From the NCBI RefSeq assembly GCF_010092425.1, contig NZ_CP048030.1, positions 1,364,001-1,428,000 on the forward strand: a stretch of DNA of 64,000 bases, written 5' to 3'. A model generated the notes under the pieces. It saw only the letters and a program-made list of their open reading frames with translations, had not been told where the DNA came from and did not search any database. Position 1 is the stretch's first letter. Every line of letters starts with the position of its first letter. This DNA is from Sinimarinibacterium sp. NLF-5-8 (GTDB taxonomy: Bacteria > Pseudomonadota > Gammaproteobacteria > Nevskiales > Nevskiaceae). Shown here one piece after another: positions 36,660-46,913 of this stretch. The position numbers and the translations under genes are program-made.

Positions 36660-38288
36660 CTAGGGGGTGTCCGCCGCTGCCGACGGCGGGCACGAAGCGT
36701 CGGCAACATCACGCGGCACGACACAGACGAGCGTTTCGGCACTCAGCGTGGCCGAAGCATCGGCACTGGTCGCGATCGGCGTTTGTGCCTTGAGCTTGAA
36801 GGTTTCAGCCTTGACCAGCGCCGAAACAAAGGTTCCGGCTTGCAGGCCGCTGGACACAACCCCGGCATTGAGCGTGACCGCATCGTTGGCGTCGGTCACG
36901 CTCCAGAGCAACTGGCGGGTGATCGGTTGCGTTTGCGTTGCCCCGTTGACACTGAAATGACCGATGGCCGCAAAACGCTGGCTGTCCAGTGCGCTGACGA
37001 GGGCATGATCCGGGGTGATGTCGATACTCTGGAGTTCACCGGCAACGGTGTTGAGCGTCAGCGCATTGCTGATCACCAGCGGCAGGGGCTGCGCCTGATC
37101 CTGTTCGCCGCCGTCTTCTGCGGCAGCATCTTCTGCCGCATCGCCGGTTTCGGCCGACTCGTCATCGCCGCTGCTGCCGCCGTATCGGGCCGTGATCTGC
37201 ACGCTGCCTGCGCTCAGCGGTACCACCAGTCCGCCAATGACGATCGGCGCCACCACCTCGGGATCGCTGGATTCAAGCAGCACTTGCCCGGTCAAATCCT
37301 GTTCGGCACCGCTGTCGAACACGCCGGTAGCCTGAATCGATTCGTTGGTTGTCAGCACCGCCTGCGCAGCCCCCGCCTGATCCTGATTTTCGCCGGACGG
37401 GTTGGCCGCCTGCGCAAAAATCAGCTGATCGTTGGGGGCATCGGCAAACTCGCGGGCAATCCGCAGCGATTGCAGCGGCTCGACCTGAACCTGCGCGTGC
37501 AGGGCATTGAACGGCGCTTCGTCGGCGCACAGGATCGGGGTTGCGCTGACGCGGATCGGCGTCGAGCCCAGGCGGTTGGCAATCAGACGGCCCGCAATCG
37601 TGGTGCCATCGCTGGCATTTTCGACGGTCAGCACCCGGGCGGCTGCCTCGCCCGTCTCATCGCTGCGCCAGGTCAGGTTGTTGTTGATCTCCAGCGGGTA
37701 CCCTTCAACGGTTGCCACGACCTTGAGCTGGCTGCTGGTGGCGGGCGCCATGGTCAAGACGCTGGGGCTGATTTCGACACGATCGATATCGCGCACCTGA
37801 ACATCGTAGCTTGCCGTCAGGCCGACAAACTCAGCCGTGATCGTGGCCGTTCCCACCTTGTGCGGAATCAGTACGCCGGGGCCAAAAACAGCACCATCGG
37901 TGCCCGGAAACGGCACCGCCGATCCGGGCGCCGGATACGGGTCGCAGCGACGGAACTGCGGATCGCACTCGTTGCTGACTTCAATCACCTGCGGATCGGA
38001 CGAGATCCAGGTGATGCGGTTGTTCAGTGGCAGCCCCTGACCAATATCAATGCCGCCGTTCTTGAAAGTCACCACCGCCTGCAGCTGATCGACAAAGCAG
38101 CGATAAACCACATTGCCTTCTGGCGAAACCTGGGCAACGGCGGAGGCGCCGCGCACGATATCAAGCCGTTGCGGTGCATCGCCAGAGCCGAGGCCGTTGA
38201 TGTCACACCCCGCCACAGCCAATGCAGCAACGAGCGCAGCACTCGGTGGAACCACGCAAAACAAACGGCGGAGGGCGACAGCAGTCAT
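36660..38288 (-). CDS. Large lipoprotein with bacterial Ig-like (BIG2-type) repeats
   Basis: A 542-residue surface or periplasmic lipoprotein, from the ATG at 38288 (two codons after an upstream ATG). The signal peptide ends in lipobox LAVAGC. The mature part has several Ig-like beta domains recognisable by their repeated phrases: [44 protein letters not shown] and [14 protein letters not shown]. An acidic, low-complexity insert (about residues 375-400, Gly/Asp/Glu/Ala) sits between the last two. Such proteins are usually adhesive or structural. The function is unknown; no secretion or partner genes are near. Confidence 0.8.
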   Translation of the reverse strand: MTAVALRRLFCVVPPSAALVAALAVAGCDINGLGSGDAPQRLDIVRGASAVAQVSPEGNVVYRCFVDQLQAVVTFKNGGIDIGQGLPLNNRITWISSDPQVIEVSNECDPQFRRCDPYPAPGSAVPFPGTDGAVFGPGVLIPHKVGTATITAEFVGLTASYDVQVRDIDRVEISPSVLTMAPATSSQLKVVATVEGYPLEINNNLTWRSDETGEAAARVLTVENASDGTTIAGRLIANRLGSTPIRVSATPILCADEAPFNALHAQVQVEPLQSLRIAREFADAPNDQLIFAQAANPSGENQDQAGAAQAVLTTNESIQATGVFDSGAEQDLTGQVLLESSDPEVVAPIVIGGLVVPLSAGSVQITARYGGSSGDDESAETGDAAEDAAAEDGGEQDQAQPLPLVISNALTLNTVAGELQSIDITPDHALVSALDSQRFAAIGHFSVNGATQTQPITRQLLWSVTDANDAVTLNAGVVSSGLQAGTFVSALVKAETFKLKAQTPIATSADASATLSAETLVCVVPRDVADASCPPSAAADTP

Positions 38289-38324
38289 AAGCACACTCGG
38301 TTAAAGGGTCAATGGCCGATCAGA

Positions 38325-40097
38325 TCAAGCCTTGGGTTGAACCGCGGAACGGATATGAAGTTCCCGCAGCGCTTTCAAATCTACACTGCTGGGCGCATCG
38401 GTGAGCGGATCTTGCGCGGTTTGCGTCTTGGGGAAGGCAATGACGTCGCGGATCGAGTTGCGTCCCGCCATCAGCATCACCAAGCGATCCAGTCCCAGCG
38501 CAATACCCGCGTGCGGCGGCGCGCCAAACGACAGCGCCTGCAGCAAAAAGCCAAACTTTTCTTGCTGTTCTTCGGCACTGATGCCGAGCAGATCAAACAC
38601 AGCTTGTTGCACGTCCGGCGCGTGAATACGCACCGAGCCGCCGCCGACTTCAACGCCGTTGAGAACGATGTCGTACCCCTGCGACAGTGTCGCGCCCGGA
38701 TTGGCCCGCAGCGCCTCGGCATCAAACGGTTTGGGCGCGGTGAACGGGTGATGCAGGCTGACCCAGCGCTGGGCGTCTTCATCAAACTCAAACATCGGCC
38801 AGTCCACCACCCACAGCGCGCGCCAGCCTTCGGCGGTGATTTTCAGATCGTTGCCCATTTTCAGGCGCAGCGCGCCCAGGGCATCGGTGACCACGCGCCA
38901 GGTGTCGGCACCAAAGAAAATCACATCGCCGGTTTGTGCGCCGGTGCGCTGCAAAATGCCGTTGAGCGCCGCGTCATGCAGGTTTTTGACGATCGGTGAT
39001 TTAAGTCCGTCGCGGCCTTTGGCCAGGTCTTCAACGACGATGTAGGCCAGACCTTTGGCGCCGTAGATCTTGACGAACTCGGTGTATTTGTCGATCTCGC
39101 CGCGCGAGAGTTTGGCGCCGCCGGGCACGCGCAGCGCGGTGACGCGGCATTTGGGATTGTTGGCCGGGTTGGCAAAAACCTTGAAGTCCACATCGGTGAG
39201 CAGGTCTTTGACGTCGACCAGCTCCAGCGGGTTACGCAGATCGGGCTTGTCGGAGCCAAAACGCGCCATCGCCTCGGCATAGCTCATGTGCGGCAGCGTG
39301 CCCAGGTCCACGCCCAGCGCATCCTGGAACAGGTCTTTAACCAGCCCTTCGATCATGTCCATGATCTGCTGCTGGGTCATGAACGAGGTTTCAACGTCGA
39401 GCTGGGTGAATTCCGGCTGACGATCCGCGCGCAAGTCTTCATCGCGGAAGCAGCGCGCGATCTGGTAGTAGCGATCCAGCCCCGACATCATCAGCAACTG
39501 CTTGAACAACTGCGGTGACTGCGGCAGTGCAAAAAACTTGCCCGGATGGGTGCGCGAGGGCACCAGGTAATCGCGCGCGCCTTCAGGCGTGGCCTTGGTC
39601 AGGATCGGCGTTTCAACGTCGATAAAGCCGTTGTCATCCATGTAATCGCGGATGCGCTTGATGATGCGGTGGCGCAGGCGCAGGTTTTTCTGCATCTCGG
39701 GGCGACGCAGGTCGATGTAGCGGTATTTGAGCCGCGTATCTTCACCGACGGTTTCGTCATCCAGATGAAACGGCGGGGTTTCGGCCTTGTTGAGCAGCTC
39801 GACCTGCTTGCCCAGCACTTCGACCTTGCCGCTGGCCAGACTGGTGTTTTCGGTCCCTGCCGGACGCGGGCGCACGCGCCCGGTGATCTTGACGACGTAT
39901 TCCGAGCGCAGCTTGTCGGCGGCGGCGAAAGCCGCCTGAACGTCGGGATCAAACACGCATTGCAGCAACCCTTCACGGTCGCGCACGTCGATGAAAATCA
40001 CCCCGCCGTGGTCGCGGCGGCGATGCACCCATCCACAAACGGTAACGGTTTGACCATCCAGGGCTTCGGTGACCTGGCCACAATAATGACTACGCAT
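38325..40097 (-). CDS. aspS: Aspartyl-tRNA synthetase
   Basis: A class II synthetase of the bacterial type, 590 residues from the ATG at 40097 ([13 protein letters not shown]). It has an N-terminal OB-fold anticodon domain ([24 protein letters not shown]) and class II motif 2 ([22 protein letters not shown]). The bacterial GAD insertion follows, then motif 3 ([15 protein letters not shown]). An in-frame ATG 24 bases upstream is less likely. Whether it is discriminating or also charges tRNA-Asn cannot be told without gatCAB, which is not in the window. It follows the fmdB-like gene. Confidence 0.97.
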   Translation of the reverse strand: MRSHYCGQVTEALDGQTVTVCGWVHRRRDHGGVIFIDVRDREGLLQCVFDPDVQAAFAAADKLRSEYVVKITGRVRPRPAGTENTSLASGKVEVLGKQVELLNKAETPPFHLDDETVGEDTRLKYRYIDLRRPEMQKNLRLRHRIIKRIRDYMDDNGFIDVETPILTKATPEGARDYLVPSRTHPGKFFALPQSPQLFKQLLMMSGLDRYYQIARCFRDEDLRADRQPEFTQLDVETSFMTQQQIMDMIEGLVKDLFQDALGVDLGTLPHMSYAEAMARFGSDKPDLRNPLELVDVKDLLTDVDFKVFANPANNPKCRVTALRVPGGAKLSRGEIDKYTEFVKIYGAKGLAYIVVEDLAKGRDGLKSPIVKNLHDAALNGILQRTGAQTGDVIFFGADTWRVVTDALGALRLKMGNDLKITAEGWRALWVVDWPMFEFDEDAQRWVSLHHPFTAPKPFDAEALRANPGATLSQGYDIVLNGVEVGGGSVRIHAPDVQQAVFDLLGISAEEQQEKFGFLLQALSFGAPPHAGIALGLDRLVMLMAGRNSIRDVIAFPKTQTAQDPLTDAPSSVDLKALRELHIRSAVQPKA

Positions 40098-40192
40098 GAT
40101 GTTGATGGAATGTATCGGCAATGAAAAAGCAGATGCTCAAACCTCTCGGCATCTGCGTAAAAGGGGGCGTAGTTTAGAGCCTGTTGGCAATC

Positions 40193-40471
40193 CTAGCCAT
40201 CGGCATTGACGGCACAGCCGGCGCTGCCACACCCCTCGGGGGCGCAGGCCGGGGCGGAATCCGCCGAACCTTCGGCCAGATTGTGCTTGTTTCCGGTCTT
40301 GAAATCGGTTTCGTACCAGCCTGACCCCGCCAGGCGAAAACCTGCCGCCGAAATCTGTTTGACCAGTGCAGGGGCACCGCAATGCGGGCAGTCTCCGGGT
40401 TGTTCAGAAACCTTGTGCATGACCTCGCTGGGCTTGCCACATGCCGAGCAGGTGTATTCATAAATGGGCAT
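40193..40471 (-). CDS. FmdB-type zinc-ribbon protein
   Basis: A small putative regulatory protein of 92 residues. The N-terminal zinc ribbon MPIYEYTCSACG...DCPHCGAP has two CxxC pairs. A central segment (AAGFRLAGSGWYETDFK) is conserved in the family, and a Cys-rich tail ends it (CAPEGCGSAGCAVNADG). The ATG at 40471 starts exactly at the domain; the frame is open further upstream but not conserved. It is immediately upstream of aspS on the same strand, the usual proteobacterial pairing. The role is unknown. Confidence 0.9.
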   Translation of the reverse strand: MPIYEYTCSACGKPSEVMHKVSEQPGDCPHCGAPALVKQISAAGFRLAGSGWYETDFKTGNKHNLAEGSADSAPACAPEGCGSAGCAVNADG

Positions 40472-40619
40472 TGTCTGCGCCTCACCATTTGAAAAAACGA
40501 TATGACCGTGCGCGATGCGCGCAGCCTCCAGTGGGGGCGACCGGTGCGGTTTCAAGGGTACGCGATGGCCTCTGCCCTGCGTACAATGCGCATCCCCTCA
40601 CCCGCTTTTGACGCCGCCG

Positions 40620-41510
40620 ATGGAATACGATCTGCGCCGCGGTGCCCTCCACGCCCTGGCTTCGACCGCCGCGTTTTCGATCATGGGCGCGTGCATCAAA
40701 GTGGCTGCGGCAACCACACCCAATGAGCTGGTGGTTTTTACCCGTTGTGTGGTGGGGCTGCTGATTCTGCTGCCGATCCTGCTGCGCCGGGGCGGTGCCG
40801 GCATTCGCACCCAGCGTCTCGGCGGGCACCTGATCCGCGCCGGGTTCGGCATTGCCTCGATGTATGCCTTCTTCTATGCCATCGGCAATCTGCCGCTGGC
40901 AGAGGCCATGCTGCTGACCTATTCCACCCCGCTGTGGATCCCTTTCATTGCCTGGTTCTGGATCGGTGAAAAACCGCCGATGGTGGTGTTTCCCGCAGCG
41001 ATTCTGGGCATCGTCGGCATCGCCCTGATCGTCAAGCCGGGCATGCACCCGATCAATACCTTTGCCGCCATCATTGGCGCGATGTCGGGCTTTTTTGCCG
41101 CCGGCTCAATGGTCAGCATCCGCCGTATGACCGATACCGAGCCCCCTGCACGCATCGTCTTTTACTTCGCCCTGATGGGCACCAGCATCTCCGCCATCCC
41201 CCTGTTGTGGGCGTGGCAAACCCCTTCGCTGATCGCCGTGACAGCCCTGCTGGGCGCCGGCATCTCGGCCACCCTGGGGCAAATCCAGATGACCCGCGCC
41301 TATGCGCTGGCACCTGCGGCACTGGTCGGCCCATTTGCCTACGTGACCGTCATTTTGTCTGCGGGCCTTGCCTGGCTGTTCTGGGATGAAAGCCTGGATC
41401 GCTGGTCGATGCTGGGAACCCTGCTGGTGGTCAGCACCTGTGTCTTGGTGTCGTGGCCCCAAAAACGGGCCTTGGCCGCCGCCCCGCAATCAGACAAGCG
41501 CAGCGCCTGA
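40620..41510 (+). CDS. DMT-superfamily (EamA) permease
   Basis: An inner-membrane transporter of 296 residues with ten predicted helices in two EamA repeats. The first repeat starts at ALHALASTAAFSIMGACIK and includes SMYAFFYAIGNLPLAEAMLL; the second begins near GAMSGFFAAGSMVSIRR and ends with a TILSAGLAW-type helix (VILSAGLAWLFWDE). The ATG at 40620 was chosen because the conserved repeat begins at once; the open frame extends 35 codons upstream without signal. Substrates of such exporters are usually metabolites or amino acids. It is divergent from the fmdB-like gene and convergent with the CinA-like gene. Confidence 0.9.
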   Translation: MEYDLRRGALHALASTAAFSIMGACIKVAAATTPNELVVFTRCVVGLLILLPILLRRGGAGIRTQRLGGHLIRAGFGIASMYAFFYAIGNLPLAEAMLLTYSTPLWIPFIAWFWIGEKPPMVVFPAAILGIVGIALIVKPGMHPINTFAAIIGAMSGFFAAGSMVSIRRMTDTEPPARIVFYFALMGTSISAIPLLWAWQTPSLIAVTALLGAGISATLGQIQMTRAYALAPAALVGPFAYVTVILSAGLAWLFWDESLDRWSMLGTLLVVSTCVLVSWPQKRALAAAPQSDKRSA

Positions 41511-41543
41511 AGTGGTTGCACCCTCAAAAGTCCCGCAATTCAC

Positions 41544-42305
41544 CTAGCGCGGCGCCAGCACCTGCGTCTGCACGCCATCAAACGCGCGCAAACCCTCGAC
41601 AAAATAGGCATACGCGGCACGCGCCTCGTCATTGGCCCCCTTGAAGCCAAACTCGATGTGGCGCGCGCGCTCAGCATCACCCCGAAACGGCAGACTGGAG
41701 AGTTTGATCCCGGGAAAATGTGCCAGGGTATCTTCCATCAACGGCAGCAAATCACCCTCCCCCTGGGTGCCCGTGACTTGCAGCCGATACTCCACCGGCG
41801 GCGCGCTCTGGTGCAGATGTGGATAGCGCGTATCCAGCACCCATTCGATCATCGGCCAGGCCATTTCCGGAAACCCCGGCACAAAGTGGCAGTCATCCAC
41901 ATAAAAACCGGCCACCCGGTTGACCGGATTGGGGATCAGCCCGGCACCTTGCGGAAAGTCGGCCATGCGCAGGCGCTGGTCCAGACCCACGTCGGCATAC
42001 TGCTGCGCAATCAGTGCCGCCGCCTCGGGGTGGCGCGTGACGGGCAGGTCAAACGCGCGCGCGGCGGCCTGCCGGGTTTGATCGTCCGGGGTCGCGCCAA
42101 TGCCGCCGCAGCTCAGCAGCAGATCGCCGCGCGCGCGCGCCCAGACAATCGCCTCGGCAATATCCAGCGCCTCATCGCCCACCACACGCGCCCAGTGCAG
42201 CGCCATGCCGCGCGCGCCCAGCAGCTCGATGATTCTGGGCAAGTGCTTGTCCGGCCGTTTACCCGACAAAATCTCATCCCCTACGATCAACAGTCCTACG
42301 TTCAT
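41544..42305 (-). CDS. CinA N-terminal (molybdopterin-binding) domain protein
   Basis: A 253-residue protein of the MoaB/Mog fold, as in the N-terminal half of CinA. Conserved parts are VGLLIVGDEILSGKRPDKH near residue 3, the phosphate loop LLSCGGIGATPDDQTRQAAA near 61 and VPGFPEMAWPMIEW near 145. It lacks the C-terminal NMN deamidase domain of full CinA and has instead a ferredoxin-like tail. The ATG at 42305 was chosen over one six codons upstream. The role may be in nucleotide-cofactor repair; this is inferred from relatives only. It is divergent from the DJ-1 gene. Confidence 0.85.
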   Translation of the reverse strand: MNVGLLIVGDEILSGKRPDKHLPRIIELLGARGMALHWARVVGDEALDIAEAIVWARARGDLLLSCGGIGATPDDQTRQAAARAFDLPVTRHPEAAALIAQQYADVGLDQRLRMADFPQGAGLIPNPVNRVAGFYVDDCHFVPGFPEMAWPMIEWVLDTRYPHLHQSAPPVEYRLQVTGTQGEGDLLPLMEDTLAHFPGIKLSSLPFRGDAERARHIEFGFKGANDEARAAYAYFVEGLRAFDGVQTQVLAPR

Positions 42306-42394
42306 CACCGTCCCCCATGCCAAGGCTGCTGCGCCAGCGCGCGCGATGCGTTAGCGTAGCCGCCTCACCTCAACATTGGCGATCATCCGACACC

Positions 42395-42940
42395 ATGAAA
42401 GCGCTCATTCCCATCTGCGACGGCAGCGAATCTCTGGAAACCGTTGCCATCGTCAACATCCTGCGCCGCGCAGAGATCACCGTGACCATGGCCAGCATCA
42501 CCGGCAGCGCCATCGTCGAAGGCACGCGCGCGATCACCCTGGTGGCCGAGGCCCTGTTCGATGACGTGCAAAACCAGGATTTCGATCTGATCACCATCCC
42601 CGGCGGCGATCTCGGCACCCAAACGATGGCGCAGCACCCGCCGCTGATCGACAAGCTGCGCCAACAGCGGCTGCGCCATCAGTGGTACGGCGGCATCTGT
42701 GCCGCGCCGGCGCGCGTGCTGTCTGCGCACGGCCTGCTCGATGGCAAGCAAGCCACCTGCTACCCGACTTTTCGCGATGACGTGCTGCATTACGTCGATC
42801 AGCCGGTCGTCGTCGATGGTCACTGCATCACCGGACAAGGCCCCGCAGCCGTGATCGCCTACGGCCTGGCGCTGGTGCGCGCGCTGTGCGGCGAGCAAGC
42901 CGCACAAGCGGTGGCCGAACAAATGGTCGTGCGCGGCTGA
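42395..42940 (+). CDS. DJ-1/PfpI (ThiJ/YajL-like) family protein
   Basis: A 181-residue protein of the DJ-1 superfamily. The reactive nucleophilic cysteine lies in the elbow GGICAAPARVL near residue 106, and the conserved acidic residue is in LIPICDGSESLETV near 16. The tail CITGQGPAAVIAYGLALV matches YajL/DJ-1. The start ATG is at 42395. Relatives act as oxidative-stress sensors, chaperones or glyoxalase-type enzymes. It lies near grxD and sodB, which are also redox genes. The gene ends at an intrinsic terminator. Confidence 0.92.
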   Translation: MKALIPICDGSESLETVAIVNILRRAEITVTMASITGSAIVEGTRAITLVAEALFDDVQNQDFDLITIPGGDLGTQTMAQHPPLIDKLRQQRLRHQWYGGICAAPARVLSAHGLLDGKQATCYPTFRDDVLHYVDQPVVVDGHCITGQGPAAVIAYGLALVRALCGEQAAQAVAEQMVVRG

Positions 42941-42957
42941 TTTTGCCTTGCACAAGC

Positions 42958-42992
42958 AAAACGCCCGAAAACATTCAGTGTCCGGGCGTTTT
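42958..42992. terminator. Bidirectional terminator between the DJ-1 gene and grxD
   Basis: AAAACGCCCG at 42958-42967 pairs with CGGGCGTTTT at 42983-42992 around a 15-base loop. The A-run and T-run make it usable from both convergent genes. Confidence 0.85.
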
Positions 42993-43012
42993 GGGGTACC
43001 GCAGCGCGCGCG

Positions 43013-43327
43013 TTATTGGCCAGCTTCAGTCAACATCTTTTGCAGCTCACCGGACTGGTGCAGGTCGATGGTGATGTCGCAGCCGCCCACCAGCTCACCT
43101 TTTACAAACAGCTGCGGAAATGTCGGCCAGTTTGAAAACTGTGGCAGCGTGGCGCGGATTTCCTCTTCCTCAAACACGTTCACATACGCAAACGGCACGC
43201 CACAGGATTTGACCGCCTGCACCGCACGCGCAGAAAACCCGCACTGGGGAAAGTCCGGCGTCCCCTTCATGTAGAGGATGATGGGATTTTCAGTAACCTG
43301 TTGTTTGATGCGTTCGAGCACGTCCAT
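43013..43327 (-). CDS. grxD: Monothiol glutaredoxin
   Basis: A Grx4-type monothiol glutaredoxin of 104 residues, which binds or transfers 2Fe-2S clusters with glutathione. The signature CGFS is in FPQCGFSARAVQ near residue 29. The glutathione-binding WPTFPQLFVKGELVGGCDI is near 67. The start ATG at 43327 is preceded by GGAG. It is divergent from sodB across 170 bases. Confidence 0.96.
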   Translation of the reverse strand: MDVLERIKQQVTENPIILYMKGTPDFPQCGFSARAVQAVKSCGVPFAYVNVFEEEEIRATLPQFSNWPTFPQLFVKGELVGGCDITIDLHQSGELQKMLTEAGQ

Positions 43328-43497
43328 CGCAGACTCCAAAAGAGGGGTAAAAATCAGGCGCAGCATTATACGCCTCTACTGCAAACGCCGTAGCCGCTAT
43401 TGAAATTGGCGCCCCTGTCGCCTATTTTGATGCCCCTTTATGAACCTTTCGTGCTGGCGCCACCGTGGTGCCAGCCATAACAACAAGGACAATCGCC

Positions 43498-44073
43498 ATG
43501 GCATTAGTACATCCAGAACTCCCCTACGCTCGCGACGCTTTGGCTCCGCACATGTCGGCCGAAACGCTGGATTATCACTACGGCAAGCATCACAAGGCCT
43601 ACGTCGATAACGGCAACAAGCTGATCGCCGGCACCGAATTTGAAAACATGCCGATCGAAGACATCATCCGCAAAGCCAGCGGTGGCATCTTCAACAACGC
43701 CGCCCAGGTCTGGAACCACAGCTTTTTCTGGAACTGCCTGACACCCAAGCAAACCGCGCCCGGCAAAAAACTCACCGATGCACTGGTCAAAACCTTTGGC
43801 GGCGTCGAAGACTTCAAAAAGCAGTTCACCGCATCGGCTGCAGGCAACTTTGGCTCCGGCTGGACTTGGCTGGTGAAAAACGGCGACGGCACGCTGGCCA
43901 TCGTCAACACCTCCAATGCCGGCTCGCCGCTGACCCAGGATCAGACGCCGCTGCTGACCTGCGACGTCTGGGAACACGCCTACTACATCGACTACCGCAA
44001 CTCACGTCCCAACTATCTGGAACACTTCTGGGCGCTGGTGAACTGGGAATTTGTCGAGAAAAACCTGGGTTGA
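43498..44073 (+). CDS. sodB: Superoxide dismutase [Fe]
   Basis: An iron-type superoxide dismutase of 191 residues. Metal ligands are in [13 protein letters not shown] (His near 27), [11 protein letters not shown] (His near 74) and [14 protein letters not shown] (Asp and His near 157-161). Fe preference is inferred from [12 protein letters not shown] and GSGWTWLV, which resemble FeSOD. AAGGAC precedes the ATG at 43498. It is divergent from grxD and ends in a terminator before argF. Confidence 0.96.
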   Translation: MALVHPELPYARDALAPHMSAETLDYHYGKHHKAYVDNGNKLIAGTEFENMPIEDIIRKASGGIFNNAAQVWNHSFFWNCLTPKQTAPGKKLTDALVKTFGGVEDFKKQFTASAAGNFGSGWTWLVKNGDGTLAIVNTSNAGSPLTQDQTPLLTCDVWEHAYYIDYRNSRPNYLEHFWALVNWEFVEKNLG

Positions 44074-44128
44074 TGCCCGTGTCGGGCGATCATGCGCTGA
44101 TCCGCCCCGACCCACGCTGGCAAACCCA

Positions 44129-44162
44129 ACGGGACCGCAGCTCGCGGTCCCGTTCATTTTTG
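44129..44162 (+). terminator. Terminator between sodB and argF
   Basis: A 10-bp perfect stem (ACGGGACCGC at 44129-44138, complement at 44144-44153), 5-base loop, followed by TTCATTTTT. The tail ends just 14 bases before the argF start, so argF must have a promoter close to or overlapping it, or rely on read-through. Confidence 0.85.
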
Positions 44163-44175
44163 GGAGCAACAACGC

Positions 44176-45084
44176 ATGGTGCGACACCTGTTACAACTGA
44201 CCGATCTTTCGCCACTGGAAGCGCGCCAGATCGTACAGCGCGCAATGGAACTGCGCCGTCAACGCAATCCCGCCCATCGCCCGTTCGCCGGCAAGACCCT
44301 GGCGATGATTTTTACCAAAAATTCCACGCGCACCCGCGTGAGCTTTGAAGCAGGCATGGCCCGCTTTGGCGGACACGCGCTATACCTGCACGCAGGCAAC
44401 ACCCAGATCGGCCGCGATGAGCCACTGGCCGATACCGCCAAAGTCCTCTCGCGCATGTGCGATGCCATCAGCATCCGTAACGACTCCCAGGCCGATCAGC
44501 GCGAACTGGCCGCACACTCCAGCGTGCCCGTCATCAACGCCCTGTCGGATCAGCACCACCCCTGTCAGCTGCTGGCCGACATGCAATGCTGGTTTGAGCA
44601 CCGTGGCGACCCCAAAGGCAAGGTCGCGGCCTGGATCGGCGACGGCAACAACGTCTGCGCCTCGTGGATCGAAGCCGCACAACTGTTTGACTTCACCCTG
44701 CGCATCGCCACCCCCGAAGGCTTCGCCGCCGATCCACAACTGATCGACGCCGCCGGACGCCATGTGCAGATCGTCGCCGATGCAGCCGCCGCCGCCGAAG
44801 GTGCCGATCTGATCGTCACCGACACCTGGACCAGCATGGGGCAAGAAGCCGAAACCCAGCGCCGCCTGGCGGCCTTCAGCGGCTACCAGGTCAACACCGC
44901 GCTAATGGCACGCGCCAAAGCCGACGCCCTGTTCATGCACTGCCTGCCCGCACATCGGGGCGAAGAAGTCAGCAGTGAAGTCATCGACGGCACACAATCA
45001 GTGGTCTGGGATGAAGCCGAAAATCGCCTGTGGGCGCAAATGGCGCTGCTCGAATTTCTATGGGATCTGCTGCCCGGCACCTAA
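44176..45084 (+). CDS. argF: Ornithine carbamoyltransferase
   Basis: Makes citrulline from ornithine and carbamoyl phosphate in arginine synthesis. The 302-residue sequence has the carbamoyl phosphate motif STRTRVSFE near residue 50, HPCQLLADM near 131, the ornithine loop DTWTSMGQEAE near 216 and HCLPAHRGEEV near 255. It is the short anabolic form. GGGAGC lies upstream of the ATG. nadC follows 15 bases downstream, probably in one transcript. Confidence 0.97.
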   Translation: MVRHLLQLTDLSPLEARQIVQRAMELRRQRNPAHRPFAGKTLAMIFTKNSTRTRVSFEAGMARFGGHALYLHAGNTQIGRDEPLADTAKVLSRMCDAISIRNDSQADQRELAAHSSVPVINALSDQHHPCQLLADMQCWFEHRGDPKGKVAAWIGDGNNVCASWIEAAQLFDFTLRIATPEGFAADPQLIDAAGRHVQIVADAAAAAEGADLIVTDTWTSMGQEAETQRRLAAFSGYQVNTALMARAKADALFMHCLPAHRGEEVSSEVIDGTQSVVWDEAENRLWAQMALLEFLWDLLPGT

Positions 45085-45099
45085 ACAAGGTTTGAAGCC

Positions 45100-45960
45100 A
45101 TGAATACCCTGCCCGCCTATGTCACGGACATCGAACAGACCGTGCGCCACACGCTGGCCGAGGACATCGGTCGCGCCGATGTCACCGCCCAACTGGTTGC
45201 CGCCGACAAGATCGCCAGCGCGCGCGTGATTGCGCGTGAAGATAACGCCATCATCTGCGGCCGCGCCTGGGTCGATGAAGTGTTCCGGCAGATCGACCCG
45301 AATCTGCGCCCCGAATGGCAGGTGCAAGACGGCGAGCGGGTCAAGGACAACCAGGTCATCTTCAGCATCAGCGGCAGCGCGCGCGCGCTGCTGACCGCCG
45401 AGCGCAGTGCGCTGAACCTGCTGCAAACCCTGTCCGGAACCGCCACCCGCGTGCGCCAGTACGTCGATGCTGTCAAAGGCACCGCCTGCCGCATCGCCGA
45501 CACCCGCAAAACCCTGCCCGGACTGCGCAATGCCCAAAAATATGCCGTACTGTGCGGCGGCGGCGTCAATCACCGCATCGGCCTGTACGACGGCATTCTG
45601 ATCAAGGAAAACCACATCAGCGCCGCTGGCGGCATCCGCCAGGCCATCGCCCAGGCGCGCGCACTGGGCAGCAACGTGCCGCTGATGACCGAAGCCGAAA
45701 ACCTCGATGAAGTGCGCGCGGCACTGGCCGCCGATGTCGATTTGCTGCTGGTCGATGACTTCGATCTGATCACGTTGCGCACAGCCGTTCAGCTCACCCA
45801 CGCCCACCGCGCCAAAGGCGGCAAAACCCTGATCGAATACTCCGGCAGTGCCAGCCTGGCCACGGTGCACGCACAAGCCGAAACCGGCGTCGATCGGATC
45901 AGCGTCGGCGCCCTCACCAAGCACGTCCAGGCCGTGGACCTGTCGATGCGCTTCATCTAA
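45100..45960 (+). CDS. nadC: Nicotinate-nucleotide pyrophosphorylase (carboxylating)
   Basis: Quinolinate phosphoribosyltransferase, the last step of de novo NAD ring synthesis. The 286 residues include [12 protein letters not shown] near 14, [19 protein letters not shown] near 104, [18 protein letters not shown] near 132, [20 protein letters not shown] near 152 and a terminal [21 protein letters not shown]. It probably shares a transcript with argF. Confidence 0.97.
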   Translation: MNTLPAYVTDIEQTVRHTLAEDIGRADVTAQLVAADKIASARVIAREDNAIICGRAWVDEVFRQIDPNLRPEWQVQDGERVKDNQVIFSISGSARALLTAERSALNLLQTLSGTATRVRQYVDAVKGTACRIADTRKTLPGLRNAQKYAVLCGGGVNHRIGLYDGILIKENHISAAGGIRQAIAQARALGSNVPLMTEAENLDEVRAALAADVDLLLVDDFDLITLRTAVQLTHAHRAKGGKTLIEYSGSASLATVHAQAETGVDRISVGALTKHVQAVDLSMRFI

Positions 45961-46140
45961 AACCCGCGCCAGCGTGCAAACTGGCCTCGTCGCACGACCC
46001 TGCAAGTGCCCCCGGCGGTGACGCTGCAAAAACGCACCCACGCTTTTTCCACACCGGGAACCGTCGGCCACGAGGACAACTGCATTACCAATATGCAAGG
46101 TCGCGTTTTTGGCGTCGCTCAAGATTTCAAATCGACTGAT

Positions 46141-46827
46141 TCAGCGTCCCGCCACCGGAATCAGTGCGCCGTTGATGGCGCGCGCGGCGGGAGTGAGTAA
46201 AAACATCAGCACTTCGATGAGCGCATCGGGGCTGACCCATTGAGCGGGGTCGGCGTCGGGGATGTCGGCGCGGTTGGCCGGGGTGTCGATGATGCCGGGC
46301 AACAGGGCGTTGACGTGGATGTTTTGTGCCGCCAGTTCTGCTGCCAGCGATTCGGTCAGCCGCGCCACGCCTGCTTTGGCGGCGGCGTAGGCGCTCATGC
46401 CGGCGCCGCCATTTTGGGCGCTGGCAGCGCCGATGTTGATGATGCGCGCGCCGTTTTTGAGGTGGGGCAATGCGGCGTGGCAGGCACTGACGGTGCTGCG
46501 CAGGTTGATTTGGTACATGGCGTCAAACGCGGCAACGCCGCCTTGGGCAAGCGGTTGCCAGACAAAGCCACCGGCGATGTTGATCAGCGCGTCAATGCGA
46601 CCAAGGGTGCGGGCAATCCGGGCAAACACCTGCTGCGTGGCGGCGGTGTCGTTCAGATCCAGCGCGTGCTGTTGCACCACCACAGCGGTCGTGGGCGTGC
46701 GGTGAGTCAGCCCGACCACGCGCGCGCGCGCCTGGCCGAGCACCTCGCAGCAACGCTGTCCGAGGGCACCAGAGGCGCCGGTCACCACCACCAGCGGTTG
46801 GTTTGGCAGCGCAGCAGGCTCAGACAT
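46141..46827 (-). CDS. Short-chain dehydrogenase/reductase
   Basis: An SDR of 228 residues. The cofactor motif is VVVTGASGALGQR near residue 13. NIAGG replaces the usual NNAG near 84. The active serine is in NIGAASAQ and Tyr-Lys in MSAYAAAKAGV. The short length and missing substrate loop resemble the dihydropteridine-reductase-like or quinone-reductase subgroups, but I cannot choose. It stands alone, transcribed toward nadC, whose end is 180 bases away. The 180 bases between show no gene. Confidence 0.88.
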   Translation of the reverse strand: MSEPAALPNQPLVVVTGASGALGQRCCEVLGQARARVVGLTHRTPTTAVVVQQHALDLNDTAATQQVFARIARTLGRIDALINIAGGFVWQPLAQGGVAAFDAMYQINLRSTVSACHAALPHLKNGARIINIGAASAQNGGAGMSAYAAAKAGVARLTESLAAELAAQNIHVNALLPGIIDTPANRADIPDADPAQWVSPDALIEVLMFLLTPAARAINGALIPVAGR

Positions 46828-46913
46828 TTTCAGGCTCCCGGCTCATCAAAGACGGCTCTATCTTGCCGCAAGTCTGTGCCTGCAGCAGTGGTGGCAAGCT
46901 TGGGAGGCGAGGT

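Noticed and set aside
45961-46140. Small gene between nadC and the SDR
   Set aside because: No start with a ribosome site and no conserved short frame could be supported.
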